This document shows positions 48,188 to 58,221 of a stretch of DNA of 64,000 bases, piece after piece (the first letter of the stretch is position 1; every line of letters starts with the position of its first letter). This stretch comes from Ignavibacteria bacterium (GTDB lineage Bacteria; Bacteroidota; Ignavibacteria; Tepidaquicellales; Tepidaquicellaceae), in NCBI GenBank assembly GCA_016710985.1, contig JADJTX010000062.1, positions 209,904 to 273,903 of the forward strand, given 5' to 3'. A program made the position numbers and the translations under genes. The notes below the pieces were generated by a model, which worked only from the letters and a program-made list of their open reading frames with translations, had not been told where the DNA came from and did no database searches.

Positions 48188-48799
48188 CTACTTATTATTT
48201 TTAATTGTTATCTCCGGAATCACAAAAGCCCCGACAGCATTAGGTACATCGAATCGTTTTCCCTTTAATGCAATTAAAAAATTATCAATGTCATCTCCGT
48301 AAGCACGCTCACTTACACCAAACAACAAAACTCCTTCTTCACCAATAGCGCCGGTAAAATTTTTGTAGCGGTATACATTTCTTTCAATTATATCCGAACC
48401 ATTTTGGTCGGGATTATATTGGCTCAAAATAAAATCCAGCATTATTTCTCCGTTTTTCTCAAACAGCTCATAATTAACTACCGGATCCGATTCTTTCAAT
48501 TTTTTCAGTTCAGCTACCTTAGAATCGACAGCGTCTTTGAGCTGTTTCTTTCCGGTGATAACTTCAAGCAGGATCATTTTCTTAAAATTACCGGGTGTAT
48601 CATATCCGGAAAGATATTCCTGTTTGTAGTAATTATCAGAAGGATTTGAAGACCACGCTAAATTATATTTTACATTATTAAACATAATTTCTTTTCCTGT
48701 ATTTAAATAATCATAAACAGGATCAGGCTTTTTGCCGCAGGAAATGGTTGTCAAAAATAATCCGAACAAAATGATTGAAATTTTTTTATTGTTGTTCAT
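48188..48799 (-). CDS. Lipoprotein of unknown function
   Basis: About 203 residues from MNNNKKISIILFGLFL (start preferred over a longer in-frame start at 48832 because it gives a normal signal peptide). Lipobox TTISCGK. The mature protein has VYDYLNTGKEIMFNNVKYNLAWSS and a hydrophilic alpha/beta composition. No family recognised. Same strand as the GH16-like lipoprotein gene upstream, 147 bases apart. Confidence 0.7.
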   Translation of the reverse strand: MNNNKKISIILFGLFLTTISCGKKPDPVYDYLNTGKEIMFNNVKYNLAWSSNPSDNYYKQEYLSGYDTPGNFKKMILLEVITGKKQLKDAVDSKVAELKKLKESDPVVNYELFEKNGEIMLDFILSQYNPDQNGSDIIERNVYRYKNFTGAIGEEGVLLFGVSERAYGDDIDNFLIALKGKRFDVPNAVGAFVIPEITIKNNK

Positions 48800-48946
48800 C
48801 AGGTAAAAATAGTTTCTGTTAAATTTGAACATTTTTAAGTAAAATGAAAATTCTTATTTCGTCAAGGTGAATGATTCCATTTCTTTCTGAAGATCAAACT
48901 ATAGGATTAAAAATTCAGGTAATTCAAAAATTCTGTGTATTCTGAT

Positions 48947-49924
48947 TTATTTCTTATACTGAAAATTAGTCACTACCACTTCCTGATCCTGTCCGTTGCT
49001 TGGTCCCGGATGATCATTATCCTGACCTTTTTCTTTGTAATTTCCCATCCATAGATTCATATGAAAAAGCTGACATTCGTCAAATGGAATAAATTTATTC
49101 TGGTCACTATCAGTTTCCCATTCATATGTCGGTTTTGACGGAAGATTTGTCAGGTTATAAAGCCCGTTGTATTGTTCAAATATCACAGGTTTATTTCCGC
49201 TTGTCCATTTCATCACAAGGGTAACTTCCTTTACTCCGCTTTTTATGGTATAGCGGTGAACATTATCATCATCTTTATCCCAGACCTGAACTGCGAACTG
49301 TGCGTTTCCTGTGCAAAGTCTCTGATCAAGAAGATTTGAGCATGGAGGCGCGCCCCATCTTGAGATCTCCGCGAGATCTAATTCAAGAAAAGGATTATTT
49401 ACATTACTGCTCTTTTCCCGCTGATAAGTAAATGCACCGAAGACAACATTTCTGTCAAGTAAGTCCCATGATGCGGCAGTATTCACTTTTACCGCAACAA
49501 GGTATGTTCCGTATCCGGTTTTAAAAAGTGTTTTTTTATCACTCTCATAAACTGAAACAACTTCCGAAGCCATCCATCTTTGCTTGACTTCCCCAAGGTC
49601 ATCTTTTTTTACTCTTAAATGAATACCATCTGCCTTAACTTCAGGATTTCTCGGACTCCAGTTTTGTCCCTGATTATAAAAATATTCCGAGGCATTCTTA
49701 AATTCATAGTTAGTCCACCACCAGTATCCGGCAAATTGAAATAAGCAATCATCGTTTCCGCAGAATTTTCTGTTAATGTTTACATCTATTTTTGTATTAG
49801 GCGCTTGGCAGTTTGCTCCCATCAGCATGCTTTCCGTCTGTATATTATCATCATCGTCCGAACCCCCGCAGGAAAAATAGATTATAGTACACGTTAAAAG
49901 TAAGGCAAAGATGATTGTTCTCAT
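48947..49924 (-). CDS. Lipoprotein with glycoside-hydrolase family 16-like domain
   Basis: 325 residues. Lipobox IIYFSCGG, acidic linker (SDDDDN), then a concanavalin-like domain with LELDLAEISRWG at 180-191. The ELDLAE (181-186) fits the ExDxxE catalytic signature of GH16 beta-glucan/galactan hydrolases. Several Trp-rich strands (FQFAGYWWWTNYEF, QNWSPRNPEVKADGIHLRV) agree. Overall family assignment is by motif only; an alternative is a sugar-binding domain that lost activity. Extracellular polysaccharide degradation is inferred. Confidence 0.7.
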   Translation of the reverse strand: MRTIIFALLLTCTIIYFSCGGSDDDDNIQTESMLMGANCQAPNTKIDVNINRKFCGNDDCLFQFAGYWWWTNYEFKNASEYFYNQGQNWSPRNPEVKADGIHLRVKKDDLGEVKQRWMASEVVSVYESDKKTLFKTGYGTYLVAVKVNTAASWDLLDRNVVFGAFTYQREKSSNVNNPFLELDLAEISRWGAPPCSNLLDQRLCTGNAQFAVQVWDKDDDNVHRYTIKSGVKEVTLVMKWTSGNKPVIFEQYNGLYNLTNLPSKPTYEWETDSDQNKFIPFDECQLFHMNLWMGNYKEKGQDNDHPGPSNGQDQEVVVTNFQYKK

Positions 49925-50046
49925 GATTGTAAGATTTAAAGTGAGTGAAGTTTTTGGGGAATTAATAATTAGTGCAAAGTTCTTAAGAATAAGTTACAAA
50001 ATCAATATGCAAATCTTAGTTATTAGTAATACTGTTCCAAACGCTT

Positions 50047-50375
50047 TTTAACCGCAAAGTTCACAAAGAATGCACAAAGAACACAAGACTAAAAATAAAT
50101 ATAACCGGATCTTTCATTGGAAATTATTTTACCACTCAGGCACGAAGAACACAAAGGGATTCAGAGAAAATTCAATTGTAAGAAAAAATTCTCAGCGATC
50201 ATTGCCTGCCCGATATCTACTTTTCCTATCAGGGCAGAAACAGGCAGGCGTAAGTACTTTGCTAACTTTGCGTTTAAATACTTCTTTAAATTTTTATTGA
50301 TCAATTTGAGATAATAATAAAATCTTTATGAACTTTGTGAATACTTTGTGCTATTTAGTGCTTTTTGTGGTTAAA
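50047..50375. repeat. Inverted-repeat element, family B, long copy 3
   Basis: Left arm TTAACCGCAAAGTTCACAAAGAATGCACAAAGAACACAAG (50047-50090), right arm TATGAACTTTGTGAATACTTTGTGC ... TTTTTGTGGTTAA (50328-50375). The inside has a further ACCACTCAGGCACGAAGAACACAAAG half arm at 50132. No gene in 49925-50434. Confidence 0.75.
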
Positions 50376-50434
50376 CTAAAGTTATCTTTTAGAAAAAATA
50401 AATATGTTATATTCAGTAAATTAAAAAACATAAA

Positions 50435-51641
50435 TTGAAAAGAATATTTCTTTTTTATTTTCTGTTCTCTTTGATTGTTTCTTCCTGCTCAGATGATCCT
50501 GTAGCTGGATCAGGAAATCAGAACAATGCAGAATTACAAAGAATGGTTGACAGCATTACAAACTTTTACTACACTGAAAGAAATATTATAAACGGTGGTT
50601 TTCTTATAAAGATAAATACAAATTCAGGCAATTATTTTGCTTCAGGCGGAATCAGTCCGTCGCCTGATGAAAATTCACATTTGCGGCTGTGCAGCATTTC
50701 GAAAACTTTTAATGCAGCTGCTGTCATGCTCCTTCATCAGCAGGGCAAAGTAAACATAGATGACTTAATAACCGGTAACTTTCCCGGAACAAATACACCA
50801 TATCTTCCGGCTTCACCTGACTATGACGTACCGTATAAGGATCAGATAACATTGAAACTACTGCTTGAGCATCGTGCAGGTGTTTTTGATGTAACAAATG
50901 ATCCGATCCCTGCATCAGTTCCGCAGTCTTATGCCGGCCAGCTTTACGCAGTTTATGTTATGGGATTACCCGGGAATCAATATCATACTTTTACATTTGA
51001 TGAAATGGTAGGTGTAGCAGCGACAAATGATCTTTCTTACTTTCCTCCGGGTCAGCAGTATCATTACTCCAATACAGGTTATCATATACTTGCAAAAATT
51101 GTAGAGCGTGCTTCCGGTTTAACATGGAGCGAATTCGTTGAAACGAATTTCTTTCAATCCCTTAGCTTAAACAATACATCGTCTGTATGGCAGGGGAATG
51201 ACACTATAATTCCTTCACCTTACATAGAGTCATTTTTCTATTTAAACGGAATTACAACCAACACTACCTGGCAGAATATGTCATCACATGTATCTGAAGG
51301 AAATGTTATTTCAAACTCTGTTGATGTTATGCAGTGGATGAACCTCCTTATCACCGGACAAGCCGGACTAAACATGAGTAATGTTGATTTGATGAAGCAG
51401 GTAATTCCAACAGGTGAAAACGGACCTAACGCTCTTTATGGTCTTGGTATATGCTTCATTGACGGATTGGGATACGGACATACAGGCGCGCTTCCGGGTT
51501 ATCTTTTAATAGATTTCTATGATCCGGATACAGGAGTGACTGTGTTTTGCTGCATCTAATTTCTGGGATTTTGCGAATGTACAATCTCAGAATAACGGAA
51601 TGATTGAGTTTGCGATCAATGCAGTGAATGCAGTCCGGTAA
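50435..51641 (+). CDS. Lipoprotein serine hydrolase, beta-lactamase fold, frameshifted near end
   Basis: About 401 residues. Lipobox IVSSCSDD after MKRIFLFYFLFSL (start TTG). SxxK is SISK (Ser87-Lys90), YxN is YHYSNTGY, and the third motif is GHTGALPGY. An extra T in GTTTTGCT near 51551 truncates it; removed, it ends VTVFAASNFWDFANVQSQNNG and stops at 51641. Like the neighbours at 54337 and 35127, it is a penicillin-binding-protein-like hydrolase of unknown substrate. It is closest to the gene at 54337 and tandem to it, separated by a propeller gene and a DinB-like gene on the other strand. Confidence 0.87.
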
Positions 51642-51860
51642 GTGAAAGAAACAGTATTAAGTTAATTCTGAAAGAGCACATCGTCAACCCGCTGATTATT
51701 ATCAGGAAATTCCATCAGAAAGGTTTTGAAGTATTATAACAATTGTTTGACTTCACTATTTACTTTTAGGACATCTGTCCTATAGCTTCAACAGATAAAT
51801 CTGACAGTTACACCTATCTCGTAAACTCAGAGTTGTTGTTTAGTGGTTAAACGATTACTA

Positions 51861-52012
51861 AAATCCCGTAGGGATATTATATTGGTAACAAATATTCAAA
51901 CAAAATTCCAATCCCGTAGGGATGGAATATAATCAACCGTTATTTCGTCACTACGGGACTTGTGATGTGTTTCATTTACTGCTACCAATATTTCATCCCT
52001 CCGGGATGTTGT
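51861..52012. repeat. Inverted-repeat element, family F (ATCCCGTAGGGAT)
   Basis: Two direct copies of ATCCCGTAGGGAT (51862 and 51911) are each a near-palindrome, followed by CACTACGGGAC and, inverted, CATCCCTCCGGGATG. ATATTGGTAACAAATATTC on the left pairs with GCTACCAATATTT on the right. I have seen this kind of word recur in other Bacteroidota-like genomes; no function is known to me. Confidence 0.75.
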
Positions 52013-52071
52013 TAGCTTTAAATTTCAAACAATAAATTTATCCCAAGACTATTTTGATAGGACAAATGCCA

Positions 52072-53302
52072 CTATTTTACCAACATCATCTTTCTCGTTT
52101 CAGTAAAATCACCGGCACTGAGATTATAAAAATATATCCCGCTCGGGTACCTGCCTGCATCCCAGTCAACAGAATATATACCTGCATTTTGTTTCGTATT
52201 CACTAAAGTAGCAACCTCACTTCCAAGAACATCATAAACCTTTAGCACTACATTCTGTGCTTTTACTATTGAGTAATTAATTTTTGTTACCGGATTAAAT
52301 GGATTAGGGTAATTCTGAGATAAATAAAAGTGTTCAGGTATTTCAGATGATATGGTCTGAATGCCTACAGTACCTCCTGTCGTAGTTTTGATGATATCAC
52401 CTCCATAGCCAACTGCCCACCCTGTACTGTCATTTATAAAAAAACATCTTCATAACTGTGATTATTCCCTGTTTGAGGTGTCCAGTTTTCTCCTCCGTTA
52501 GTTGTCTTAGAAATCAAATTTTGTGACCCAACTATCAGCCTGTATTACTGTCTGTAAAATACATTGCCCTTGATGAATTTGAGGGTCCAATTGGTATAAT
52601 GTTCCAGTTATCTCCACCGTTGGTTGTTTTAAGTAATCGGTTAACAACCAATATCCATCCTGTATTGCTGTTGCTAAAATATACTGAAGACAGTTGAGCG
52701 GCTTGACCTCCTTGTTGTGCTATCCAGCTAGTTCCACCGTCTGTTGTTTTGAAGATTCTATCGTTAGAACCGGAAGCATATCCAACGGTCCAGCCGGTAT
52801 TGCTATCGAGAAAATAGACCGAATAAAATTCAAAATTACCCAGCGTTTGGCTCGACCAGTTTGCACCTCCGTTAATTGTTTTGAAAACCCTCCCATAGTC
52901 GCCAACTACCCAACCTGTATTGTTGTCTATGAAGAAAACAGAATAAAACCATCGAGATGAAGTTGTGGTATATTGATGTATCCAGTTTGTTCCGCCGTTT
53001 GTTGTATTCAGGATCACGCTGTTGTATCCTCCTACTGCCCAACCGTTATTCTTGTCCGAAAAAAAAATTGAAAATAACAGATCATATGTCCCGCTTGTTT
53101 GCGGGATCCAGTTAACCCCGCCGTTTGTAGTCTTTAAGATCTTGCCGGAGTCTCCTGATACCCATCCTGTATTAATATCGGTGAAGTAAACTGACCGCAA
53201 AGGATTAATTATTCCGCTCTCCTGCTTAAACCAACCGGTCTGAGCAAAGATCACTCTGAAAGTAAATGTTAAAAATAAAATTGTAATTAGCTTGGTTTTC
53301 AT
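52072..53302 (-). CDS. YCF48-like propeller protein with type IX sorting domain, two frameshifts
   Basis: About 410 residues. Signal peptide (MKTKLITILFLTFTFRVIFAQ), then about seven YCF48-type repeats (VYFTDINTGWVSGDSGKILK, KTTNGGVNW) and a sorting domain (NYPNPFNPVTKINYSI ... KMMLVK). The breaks lie near 52541 (one G lost after SNTG; SNTGWIVG restored) and near 52450 (one T lost in a T run; EDVFFINDSTGW restored). YCF48-like propellers aid photosystem assembly in cyanobacteria; here a secreted adhesin- or enzyme-like role is more likely but not shown. Confidence 0.82.
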
Positions 53303-53531
53303 TTTTCGTATTTTAAAAGTTAAAAATATTTAGCTCAAATAATTGCTCTCAAAGATAATCTTTACCAAAATAAATTTCTGTAGATTTTTGAGAAATCTCA
53401 GGCTGCTCAAATAATGTCTTTAAATAAGAGTAAATGTTTATTCATCCTTAATACGCTATTTCAGGAAAAGGTAACCATGAATTGTATTTAAAGACAGAAA
53501 ACTGTTTTTTTGTACTACTCAAAACAATTTG

Positions 53532-54063
53532 TTACAACCCATCTTCAGCTTCTGAAACCCAATCCGGAGCCATATTAATTTTCTTCCTTAAGAGCAAATT
53601 CAGCTGCGCTGCATGATGCTGAACATGCCTCATATTGTAGAGTAGTATTTCAAATACAGAGTAGCGTAAAGTTTCAGGACATGCAAGATTGTCAGGTTCC
53701 TCTATCCAATGTTGTTTCATTTCTTCTTCGTTAAACCTGAGATTAATTTATGGCACTTTTTTCCGGCAAGCCTCCGGGTAATCAAGCATTTCATCTTTAC
53801 TGTAAACTCTGTCAGGCATTACATCATCGACTGCTTCTTCCGGTATATCGCCTGGGCTGTAGAGTGAATGGCAGAGGCGATATAAAGTTTGTCGGGGGAA
53901 TTGTCAGGGAGTAGTCAAGGAATACCAGGGTATGGAAAGTAATATAAAAACATTTCTTATCCGAATTCCAGTGTTCTTCCGGCCATATGATCAAAGCATT
54001 TTTTAGCATGTCAATGCTTGCACCGAATTGTTTCCATAAACTTTCTTTTAATGTGTTGACCAT
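53532..54063 (-). CDS. DinB-family protein, multiply frameshifted
   Basis: About 177 residues starting MVNTLKESLWKQFGASIDML. The four-helix DinB-like pattern shows in WKQFGASIDMLKNALIIWPEEHW, YHSPGDIPEEAVDDV-like residues in another frame, and ETLRYSVFEILLYNMRHVQHHAAQLNLLL, where the His triad of the metal site (RHVQHHAAQ) is kept. At least two frame changes near 53740-53900. DinB proteins are metal-binding, sometimes thiol or bacillithiol S-transferases. Whether this copy is broken or only mis-sequenced cannot be decided. Confidence 0.65.
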
Positions 54064-54336
54064 AAACAAAATTTGTATAGTTTAATTTTATTTTATTATT
54101 TCCAAATGAACACACAAATAAAATAACTAAGTCGGATTTCTATTCAATTTATATTGCATTAGTCCAGGAGTTATAACCTGACAGGTTTGCTTTTAGATTA
54201 GGATACCGCTCTCATGCGATTAACTCAGCTCTTTCCTTGAAGAATTTTTGATGGAATATTATATTGTTTCAAAATGTAAATTGAAAAAAATATGATACGG
54301 TTATATTTTACTCTTAAAAATTTTGCTATTCTTGAT

Positions 54337-55531
54337 ATGAAAAAAACAATTCTTGTTATTTATTGTTTAATTCCTTTAACCATTTCTTCCTGCTCAGATG
54401 ATCCTGTCACAAACAACAACGATCTGAAAAGCATAGAATTGCAGAGAATGGTCGACAGCCTTACAAACTATTACTATACGGAAAGGAATATTACAAGCGG
54501 CGGCTTTCTTGTAAGGATCAAAACTAATTCAGGTAATTATTTTGCTTCCGCCGGAATTACTCCATCGCCTCAGCTCAATTATCATTTCCGGATTGCAAGC
54601 ATAACGAAAACTTTCAACGCCGCTTCTGTCATGCTTCTTCATCAGCAGGGCATGCTAAATATAGATGACTTCATATCCGGTAACTTTCCGGGAACAGCTA
54701 CATCTTATCTTCCTCCCTCTCCCGACTATGACGTACCTTATAAAGATCAGATAACAATTAAACAGCTTCTTGAACACCGTGCCGGAGTATTTGATGTAAT
54801 CAATGATCCGATCCCTGCATCTGTTCCGGAACCGTATGCGGGGGCAGTTATATGTGAATTATGTTCTGGAAACACCGGGGATGGAGCATCATACTTTTAC
54901 GTTCGATGAACTGGTTGGATTAGTATCAAGATATCAGCTGTCTGTATCTCCGTTGGGTCTGATGTATCATTACTCCAATACAGGTTACAATATACTTGGA
55001 AAATTATTGGCGCGCTTCAGGGCTTGACCTGAAGGAGTTTCCAGAAGTGAATTTCTTTAAGCGCTGAGCTTAAACAATACATCATCTGTATGGAACGGTG
55101 ATGATGATAATATTCCAGCACCTTTGATAGAATCATTTATGTATGACAATGGAATTAAAACAAATACAACCCTGCAGAATATGTCCCCATGTATCCGAAG
55201 GAAATCTTATTTCCACTCCGGATGATATTACTAATGGATGACATTGCTCCTCACAGGTCAGGCGGGAATAAATATGAGTAATGTAGATAAGATGATGAAA
55301 GTACTTCCGACCGGGCAGAATAACAGTTACTACGGTCCGGTCTTGCCTATATTGATGGGTTGGGATACGGACACAATGGCGCACGTGAGCTTTCTTACAG
55401 CTGATTATTATAACTTGGATACAGGTATAACCATATTGTTGATCTCTAATTTCTGGGATCTTGATGAAATTGTTGCTCAGGGAAACGGGATGACTTCATT
55501 TGCGATCAATGCGGTGAGAATATTTGAGTGA
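54337..55531 (+). pseudogene. Lipoprotein serine hydrolase paralogue, several frameshifts
   Basis: Starts MKKTILVIYCLIPLTISSC (lipobox TISSC, ATG 54337). SxxK is SITK (Ser88-Lys91). About 80% of the early residues match the gene at 50435 (LQRMVDSLTNYYYTERNI, FPGTATSYLPPSPDYDVPYKD). From about 54840 the frame changes several times: GQLYVNYVL then FTFDELVGL then YHYSNTGYNILGKLL then MTLLLTGQAGINMSNVD, ending AINAVRIFE at 55531. Four or more indels suggest either decay or poor sequence. Tandem duplicate of 50435. Confidence 0.8.
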
Positions 55532-55536
55532 TTTAG

Positions 55537-55569
55537 TATTGGGTATTGAGTATTGTGTACTGTGTATTT
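55537..55569. repeat. Short degenerate array (AGTATTGGGTATTGAGTATTG)
   Basis: Period 7 words TAGTATT, GGGTATT, GAGTATT, starting 5 bases after the stop at 55531. The rest of 55570-55901 shows no supported gene. Confidence 0.6.
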
Positions 55570-55901
55570 AAAAATTTATTATCACAAGAGGGGAGTATTT
55601 TTAATGGGTGTAGCAAGTTTATAATTATGTTACAAGGGTTGATTCTACTGCTTCTTCTTGGGATACCCGAGCACACCAGCCAGCTCTACGAATTCACAGA
55701 GTAACTAATCATCCATATCATTAATTCCAAAGCTCCTGTTTTTGTTTTCAAAAATGCTTCATACAAAGATGTATTTGCATTATTTTTTTTTAAATTATCA
55801 CAAAATGATTCACTGATGACTATGGATATTTTCTAAAGATGTCTTCACAGAGGACCAGTATTCTTTTAAGTCACTCCCCTCAGGTTCAAAAATATTGAAG
55901 A

Positions 55902-57814
55902 TTAAATGTATTCACCCAGTTTCAGCTTCTCTTTTAATAATTTATACCTCGGATCATCAGCCAGGTACTTTGAATGTTGATGTTCAATAATTATAGCTAC
56001 AGGTCTATTCTTTTTTCAACACATTGAAATAAATGATGAAATGCCTTTATCCATATCTCCTAATATAGCCAGATCATTGCAAGATCCGCATCCACTACAA
56101 CTCCCGGTTCTTCCCTGCTATTGCTCTATTTTTTAGGAATACATTCCATTGCTTTTCCTTCTCCTGTATTCGCATAAGCACACCCTAATGGTGTAAGACC
56201 TTTAAGGATGTTTTACTAGTTTATGAACTTCCTCAAAGATCTCAATTGCTTTCTTCCAGTCTCCTTTTACCCCTAGCACCAGCCTTTTAACTCCAATGCT
56301 ATGCATTTGCGGATGCATATCCGAAGCAAATTAGCCTTGTTTTAATGCTTCATCCGTTCTTCCTGCAATGAGATAGCATCGGTAAGGGACTTGTTAACTA
56401 TCGGAGAAAGCGGATCGCCTGCAGCGCCTTCTCCATAATATCAACAGCATCATCTTTTCGCCCGGTGATCAGGTAATAAAAGGAAAGCAGCTGATGGCGT
56501 CGGTTGCAGCAGGATTCAGCTCCTATAGCTTTAACAATGAATCATATGCCTCTTTCCATTTCCAGTCATAGAGTAAAAAAGCAGAACCCTTGGCAGTATA
56601 TCCTGCTGAGAGTGAACTATCCAGCTGTATTGCTTATCGCTGTACTTATGCACAATATCAAATGCCTCACTCGGCTGCATTTGCCCTGTTGATCCGAGAA
56701 ACGCATAAGATTCTGCAGCCATCGCGTGTGCATGAGCATAATCGGGTTCAAGTGATATTGCTTTCTCAAAAATCTATATGGCTTTCAGAACATTTTTGGA
56801 GTTATCTTATTATAAAGTAACCCTTTCTAAAAAAAAATGTATAAGCTTCGAGATTTTTGCAACGGCACCTTTACAAGTTTTTCCTCATGCTCTTTCGCAG
56901 TCAGATTCACACGGCACTTATTAACTATAATACTGCTGATCTCATCCTGTACTTCGAATATATCAGTTAGGTTACGGTCAAAATTTTCACTCCAGATATG
57001 ATACCCGTCAGCTGTATTTATTAACTGTGCCGTAATGCGGACACGGTTTCCGGCTTTACGTACACTTCCTTCCAGTATTCTGTCTACATTCAGCTGTATC
57101 CCTATTTCACGTATATCAGAATTTTTTCCCTTTAAGGCAAAGCCGAAGTTCTTGAAGTTATCTGGAGACCATCTACCTTTGTAAATGCATTCAGAAGTTC
57201 TTCTGTAATACCGTCACTGAAGTATTCATTCTCCGGATCGGCGCTCATGTTTACAAATGGCAGTACAGCCAGTCTGTTGGTAGGCAGTTTGGTTTTCCCT
57301 TTTAGTTCATCACGGCTCGGAACCACGAGCCCTTTGTTATCTATTGCAAATATGCGGACAGGTTTTAATACATTCTTTAATTCAAAGTAACCCATTTCAC
57401 GGGCTGAAATGTTTTCCTGATTTCTTATTTCATCAAACACTTTTTCTGAAATAAAAAACTGAACCCGGAACAGCAAGGGGATTCAATCCTTGATGCAAGG
57501 TTAACGCCATCGCCATAAATTGTTTCATCTTCATTGAAATATCTCCTGTATGAATTCCCTATCCGGACCTCTACTTTGGTTCTGTAAAGTCTAGTTGAAT
57601 TTCACAGCACAATTAACTCCATCAATAGCGCTGTTAAACATACTCAACGCACCATCTCCATAGTACTGAAGAATTTTTCCATTGTAAAGCAACGTAAGTT
57701 TCCAGAACTTCCTTCAGTCTTCGGCGCTTGTCTTTAGCTGATTGTTCGTTCTGCTGCATAAGAGCAGTGTAGCCTGTCATGTCGGAAAAACATTATTGCA
57801 GCAAGCTGGCGCAT
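55902..57814 (-). pseudogene. Class III nucleotide cyclase with TolB-like and TPR domains, many frameshifts
   Basis: Reading across frames on the minus strand gives, in order: a cyclase catalytic domain (DMTGYTALMQQNE, YYGDGALSMF, VRIGIHTGDI); the segment ISEKVFDEIRNQENI; a TolB-like domain (RLAVLPFVNMSADPENEYFSDGITEELL); TPRs (DYAHAHAMAAESYAFLG and AIQLDSSLSAGYTAKGSAFLLYDW); and a C-terminus ADDPRYKLLKEKLKLGEYI with stop at 55902. This is the order of the well-known adenylate/guanylate cyclase-TolB-TPR proteins of Bacteroidota-like bacteria (about 640 residues here). At least 15 breaks make it non-functional as written. ATG at 57814 (MRQLAAIMF) is the likely start. Confidence 0.72.
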
Positions 57815-57837
57815 AGGTAAAATATAAAGTTGGAGAA

Positions 57838-57940
57838 AATTCACCACAGAGACTCAGAGAACACAGATCCATCGAAGCCCTCAGCTACAACAAATTTAAT
57901 ATTTTTCTTAAACACAGAGTCACAGAGACAAGAAAAATTG
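57838..57940. repeat. Family A left arm, two half copies
   Basis: TTCACCACAGAGACTCAGAGAACACAGATC and then AAACACAGAGTCACAGAGAC. The possible right arm is 58228-58266. No gene in 57815-58221. Confidence 0.6.
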
Positions 57941-58093
57941 ATCTCCGTTCTGAGCCCCGTGTTCAAAAGTGTTTAAAAGTTTGCAAAATAAACAACATTA
58001 TTTTATTTAGTAGCACAGAGAAATCTGGCGTTAGTTCTATTTAAAGTCTTTTATAAAAATATAAATTATGAACATTTTAATTCATCTACCTAT

Positions 58094-58190
58094 TTTGTCA
58101 TTCTGAATGAAGGGAGGAAGTGAAGTGAAGAATCCAATAATTTAGTTTAAACTCAGGTTCTTGGATTCTTCCTTCGCTCAGAATGACAAA
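58094..58190. repeat. Inverted-repeat element, family G (TTGTCATTCTGA...)
   Basis: Left arm TTGTCATTCTGAATGAAGG ... GAAGAATCCAA, right arm TTGGATTCTTCCTTCGCTCAGAATGACAAA. This is the widespread GTCATTCTGAGCGAAGCGAAGAATC type word, here in hairpin form. Confidence 0.8.
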
Positions 58191-58221
58191 AACAGAGTGT
58201 TACGTACCTTTAAAAATACCT

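Noticed and set aside
50070..50314. Two overlapping plus-strand ORFs
   Set aside because: They lie wholly in the family B repeat element and read its CACAAAG words.
51861..52012. Insertion-sequence remnant
   Set aside because: No transposase fragment or target duplication is visible; only the palindromic words are present.
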